Positions 61,701-64,000 of a stretch of 64,000 nt of DNA are shown piece by piece (position 1 is the stretch's first letter; each line of letters opens with the position of its first letter). The position numbers and the translations under genes were made by a program. The stretch comes from Asparagopsis taxiformis (Eukaryota; Rhodophyta; Florideophyceae; Bonnemaisoniales; Bonnemaisoniaceae), in NCBI GenBank assembly GCA_030407315.1, contig JALQPE010000044.1, forward strand, positions 1-64,000. Reading direction: 5' to 3'. The notes beneath the pieces are model-generated. The model worked only from the letters and a program-made list of their open reading frames with translations, was not told where the DNA came from and did not search any database.

Positions 61701-61965
61701 TCGTATCGCCAAGTTCAGCCATGTGTGCCTAAGTCATCCAGCGAAAGAAAAGTACCGCGTGCCAGTGACGAACGTGCGCATCCCACCGTATTCCCTGCTT
61801 GTATGCCGAACGGACGTGTATCACGGAGGAATGGGATTCGCGGAGGGTCGTTCTTCGGTGAGGTACCAGCATCCTATCCGGTCCCATCTATCACTGCGAA
61901 CTTCCAGGGAGAAGTTGCTACAGCCTCCCTTCAATGTCAACTACTGGGAGCGTTTAGATATCTGA
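58705..61965 (+). CDS. ParB-Ox1, element A right (intact): ParB-like + 2OG-Fe(II) oxygenase-like fusion
   Basis: An uninterrupted 1086-codon frame from ATG 58705. The ParB-like block is RLVRPGRVNEL to CIDGSHRIAAL (about residues 92-145). The conserved helical region contains LSLEANIQTHDVASVSIADNVC and VYWSSIPS (to about 440). The linker (about 460-760) is Glu/Ala-rich and probably coiled or disordered, with basic clusters near 717 (DKKRRRED). The C-terminal region starts at RMKYYITEEDID (about 792) and keeps HTD near 967, DVYH near 1037 and PIRSH near 1056, the residues expected for Fe(II) and 2-oxoglutarate binding. Role inferred from motifs: recognition of element DNA by the ParB-like part and oxidation of a base or protein by the C-terminal part. 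A later internal ATG (58843, MGDNS) could also be the start. Confidence 0.73.
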   Translation: MSCPDSIREEAERREAHSEVPQLWISSSTQHLNREPIERTEIAGITMGDNSIMNTTAEKSNSPSAEEKSITIAQYSSSKVQVDPRKVKFPTVTSRLVRPGRVNELASIFMDRGFSTTGTMITVCKMEDNEGDEFYCIDGSHRIAALQLCLEKYSGKNRDSLELVWVQQLIAPNGRLIFDALEVLKLSLEANIQTHDVASVSIADNVCAVIEFLRFSNQMDLPVVRLIPILKEVSYILPSDRNRSENSYRQYINIAKGFNRTDSVAFVYWSSIPSVYNALDRNREIEDARTEGRDPDFSRIDSADMYGCVLDLVNNAIFRNGTDGRGTRDKEWFQWFVLEMTASWTRMRRKRGLVRNIGSGSPFTMRTWLLALLAIYDMAEVVRKWLNSATMEEFVRTDLAAENAKEVGDNDHRIGERIVFVLVDFHDDVVDSSSLRTKNGMFTNSFYDKLEYATGTKAMQETKAEEERERNRMTPGEIEKALVDGAKAEDEEAPTAAEQGNNSTEKETVETSGPVQAEEGVSAEAQAEQEVSAVVEEEQEITPNVVAEEVIPAVATKAIEEAPLSTPKEAEDRPAAAKEGGQERPATRLAAAEKREAERLAVLQKEQERLSASRAERESRARDNSPGRIVREDLPQGRKQSGDTQSLDINLDNSGRMDIDTPGQQAGDAQNRSVILKLRIRTPETYSTSPAEVDKENSGRSRSSGGSGDENESRLDKKRRREDTSAKFSEPNTPDDNIEIGPPREKKSRVNARERTTGEEAPLFTDEQENSLPDRTFAEDIPEKLPLCVPSNSRMKYYITEEDIDTIRTEIMEAAAGYSTLVCPLGSCESQQYFSYQRRMIDELGYVVLQDIFSSTTVGAATHELFTQMASTFQGTTSGSSASQKNPWKPLRPKDSTGVFKTDRKSICDDLEQESARQYRNKLILELGKAICAENLKLGFGREEAVVFPETGLRLILTAEGSQEQLMHTDVPVREGTGTGPLNSPSYFMMAAGADGFIIRIAKFSHVCLSHPAKEKYRVPVTNVRIPPYSLLVCRTDVYHGGMGFAEGRSSVRYQHPIRSHLSLRTSREKLLQPPFNVNYWERLDI

Positions 61966-62185
61966 TGAAATTAGTTCTTAATAGCATTCTATGGCAGGCA
62001 TCAAGGCCGCCTTCAAGTAAACGATGAAAGTTAGGCTAGTACATGACGTTTGCGTATGTAGACGGGTCGAGAGATATACAATACTCAATTTAATATGAGA
62101 AGGGGAGGAAACTATGGTGGGCACTACTAGAATAGAACAAGGTAATATCGCAGTCGTCTTTGGTTACAACATTGAGGTGAGGAAG

Positions 62186-62423
62186 GCTTACAGATGATGC
62201 AGTTTCGCTGGGGTGCTGACAGCAAAGTCATCGTAACGATGACTTTGCTGTAAGAAATCAAATCATTACAGCGGCCACAATTTTTTACCGGGTAAAAAAT
62301 TCTTGCTGATTTTTTTACCCGGTAAAATTTTCTCACCACTGTAATCAAACCTTTCCTTACAGCAAAGTCATCGTAACGATGACTTTGCTGTAAGCATCCC
62401 GGGTAAACGGCTTCGGCTGTAAG
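62186..62423. repeat. Palindrome array 3, element A right
   Basis: H1 palindromes near 62218 and 62356 flank an H2-like segment with two TTTTACC(C/G)GGTAAA cores. Its boundary motif GGTAAACGGCTTCGGCTGTA is at about 62403. It lies downstream of ParB-Ox1. Confidence 0.88.
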
Positions 62424-62962
62424 CGGTTGGGAGTTTCGTCCGTCTCCCACCCTGGGAAGGGTGAGAAGGGAAGTGTGGAGCCGGGAACATCGTACAACGA
62501 TGGTTTGGACGACTGTTGACGGCTCTGGGGAGCACTCTGCGTCGTGCAAGCCTGGTTTGCGCTGGCTGCACTACCTGGTATTGAACGGTTCTGTGCGCAA
62601 AGTTTACTCATGAAGGAGTTAGGGTGTTGTGTACCACACCAACCATAGTTACTAACATTTGCAGTGTACTCTAGTGATGTAATTATTATTCTAGTTTCTA
62701 GCTATACAATGATATTAAGTAAGTCAGATGTGCACAGAGCATGGTCTAAGCCTAGCACGGTAGAGAAAGATGGAAGAAAGATTGAAGGGTAGGCATGCAG
62801 AGGTATGAAGGCAGCAGTATGTGTAGACTATGGCAGTGGTAAGAAAATATTTCATGCACCAAAGGGTGGGTAGAGTGACATTAGAGAGGTGGTGTGTAGG
62901 GGGAAGGTAGGTGGAGATGATGAAGGAGGACAACAGAAACGAGAGCGAGGGTTGAGACCAAC
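62424..62962. other. Spacer between arrays 3 and 2, element A right
   Basis: About 540 bases, inverted equivalent of 4969-5508, with no supported gene. Confidence 0.4.
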
Positions 62963-63285
62963 GGCTTACAGATGGAGCAGTTTACCAGGGATGCTTACAG
63001 CAAAGTCATCGTTACGATGACTTTGCTGTAAGGAAAGGTTTCATTACAGTGGCCATGATTTCTTTACCCGGTAAAAAAATTCCTGGCCGCTGTAATGAAA
63101 ACGTTTTCTTACAGCAAAGTCATCGTAACGATGACTTTGCTGTCAGGAAACAAAACATTACAGTGGCCATGATTTCTTTACCCGGTAAAAAAATTCCTGG
63201 CCTCTGTAATGAAACGTTTCCTTACAGCAAAGTCATCGTAACGATGGCTTTGCTGTAAGGATCCTTGGTAAACTGCCTGAGCTGT
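62963..63285. repeat. Palindrome array 2, element A right
   Basis: H1 palindromes near 62994, 63108 and 63221 alternate with H2 palindromes containing TTTACCCGGTAAA cores. Partial boundary motifs lie on both sides. It precedes ParB-Ox2. Confidence 0.88.
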
Positions 63286-63492
63286 AATTGTCGTACAACG
63301 AAAAGTGATGTGGAAGGTTCGGATTGGTCAACCGCTGAATATCATTACCAGGGTGTATACTAATAGGAATATGTCAGATCTCTAAGTTTCGCCTATCTTA
63401 CTCAGCTTACGCAGCAAAACAGCTTGTCGTTCAGATCTTCTTCTCTCTTTCTCAATCTTTCACTCTTCGTTTGTCAATCACTCACCAAAGCA

Positions 63493-64000
63493 ATGGCTCA
63501 ACAATCCCCCAACGCTTTCGACCGCCAGGTGCGCTCTGCCAGCCGCCGTGACAACGATTCTCCCACTCCTTCTCCCTCTCCTTCTCCCTCTCCTTCTCCT
63601 TCTCTGGCCCCCCTGTCCCCATGGACGTTTGCGAAGCTGCTGCAGCGCTGACCCAGCTCAGCCCAGCACCTAAGCCCGTCCCCTCCCCCCCTTCCGCTTC
63701 CGATCCCGCGGTTGTCCCGACAATCGACGCTGGCGTTCCCGCAACTCCGCTTCCGGCTCAATCTGCCGAAGCGGCGCCAGCCGTCGAGGGATCTGGTGCT
63801 CCTCTGCCCAGCTCGCCTGCTCCGGACATGATCATCGCGTCCGGCAGCGACTTGGCAGAGGATGCGGAGAAGGTCGATGATCACAACGCTCGTGACATCG
63901 TACCGAACAAGCCTCTCCGCAGCACCAGGCTGGCCTACCCTGGCACAGTGCCCATCCCGGTGGATGTGGACTACGACATAAGTCCGGAGAGCTGCCGAAA
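63493..64000 (+). pseudogene. ParB-Ox2, right copy, 5' part (cut by window end)
   Basis: The first ATG (63493, MAQQSPNAF) runs into a stop at about 63651 because the CT-rich tract and a C6 run put it out of frame with the ParB part. The left copy has a different tract length and C7, and is also out of frame. From ATG 63621 (MDVCEAAAA) the frame is open to the window end and holds the Pro/Ala-rich leader that precedes the ParB-like block in the left copy. So either translation starts at 63621 or both copies carry different frameshifts. The rest of the gene lies beyond 64000. Confidence 0.6.

Larger units (their letters stand above)
50859..64000 (+). mobile_element. Element A, right copy: large CACTA-like DNA transposon (partial)
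   Basis: It begins CACTACGGTGTTGAAAAG at 50859 after gtt and runs past the window end. It is the inverted equivalent of 16755 down to about 3931: paired positions sum to 67614 at the terminus, 67894 at the transposase and about 67931 from ParB-Ox1 onward. The steps equal eight extra 35-bp repeats and a 36-bp palindrome deletion in the left copy. Here both the transposase and ParB-Ox1 are intact. Confidence 0.78.

Overview
The window looks like a transposable-element-dense stretch of a eukaryotic nuclear genome. The evidence is a chromodomain Ty3/gypsy retrotransposon, CACTA-type DNA transposons, spliceosomal intron signals and an NB-ARC gene remnant. The large genes are intronless and the base composition is balanced. 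A red alga would fit, but nothing here proves a lineage.

The dominant feature is a pair of nearly identical large elements in opposite orientation, here called element A. The left copy runs from before base 1 to 16755 (genes on -). The right copy runs from 50859 to beyond 64000 (genes on +). Identity stops exactly at the terminal sequence CACTACGGTGTTGAAAAG and the flanks differ, so I read them as two recent independent insertions of one CACTA-like transposon. Each carries, from its terminus inward: a subterminal zone of ACAGT/ACTGT motifs with a 35-bp tandem repeat; a foldback and a candidate spliced transcript running toward the terminus; a ~1267-aa CACTA/CMC-type transposase; a palindrome array; a ParB-like plus 2OG-Fe(II)-dioxygenase-like fusion gene (here ParB-Ox1); two more palindrome arrays; a second gene of that type (ParB-Ox2, frameshifted); and a further array.

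The centre (16756-50858) is nested debris. 16756-17270 is the end of another element with the same 18-bp terminus, sitting in a ParB-Ox gene (17271-19679). That gene is cut on its other side at 19680 by element B. Element B is a diverged relative with terminus CACTACTGTGTCTGAAA and the same plan: subterminal repeats, foldback, transposase (35783-39484), ParB-Ox (40191-43712), hairpin repeats, and a truncated ParB gene (44972-45847). A 13,475-bp LTR retrotransposon (21855-35329; two 663-bp LTRs that look identical; target duplication gtatt) lies in the 5' region of element B. It has gag, pol with a chromodomain, and a long antisense reading frame. From 46904 to 50858 there are two decayed genes with in-frame stops (one NB-ARC), two weak ORFs and a minisatellite.

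The likely new system is the pairing of a CACTA-type transposase with a ParB-like/dioxygenase-like fusion protein and element-specific arrays of nested palindromes. The arrays of A and B differ in sequence but share a TACCCGGTA core. By analogy with ParB/parS I infer that the arrays may be binding or modification sites for the fusion protein; this is untested.
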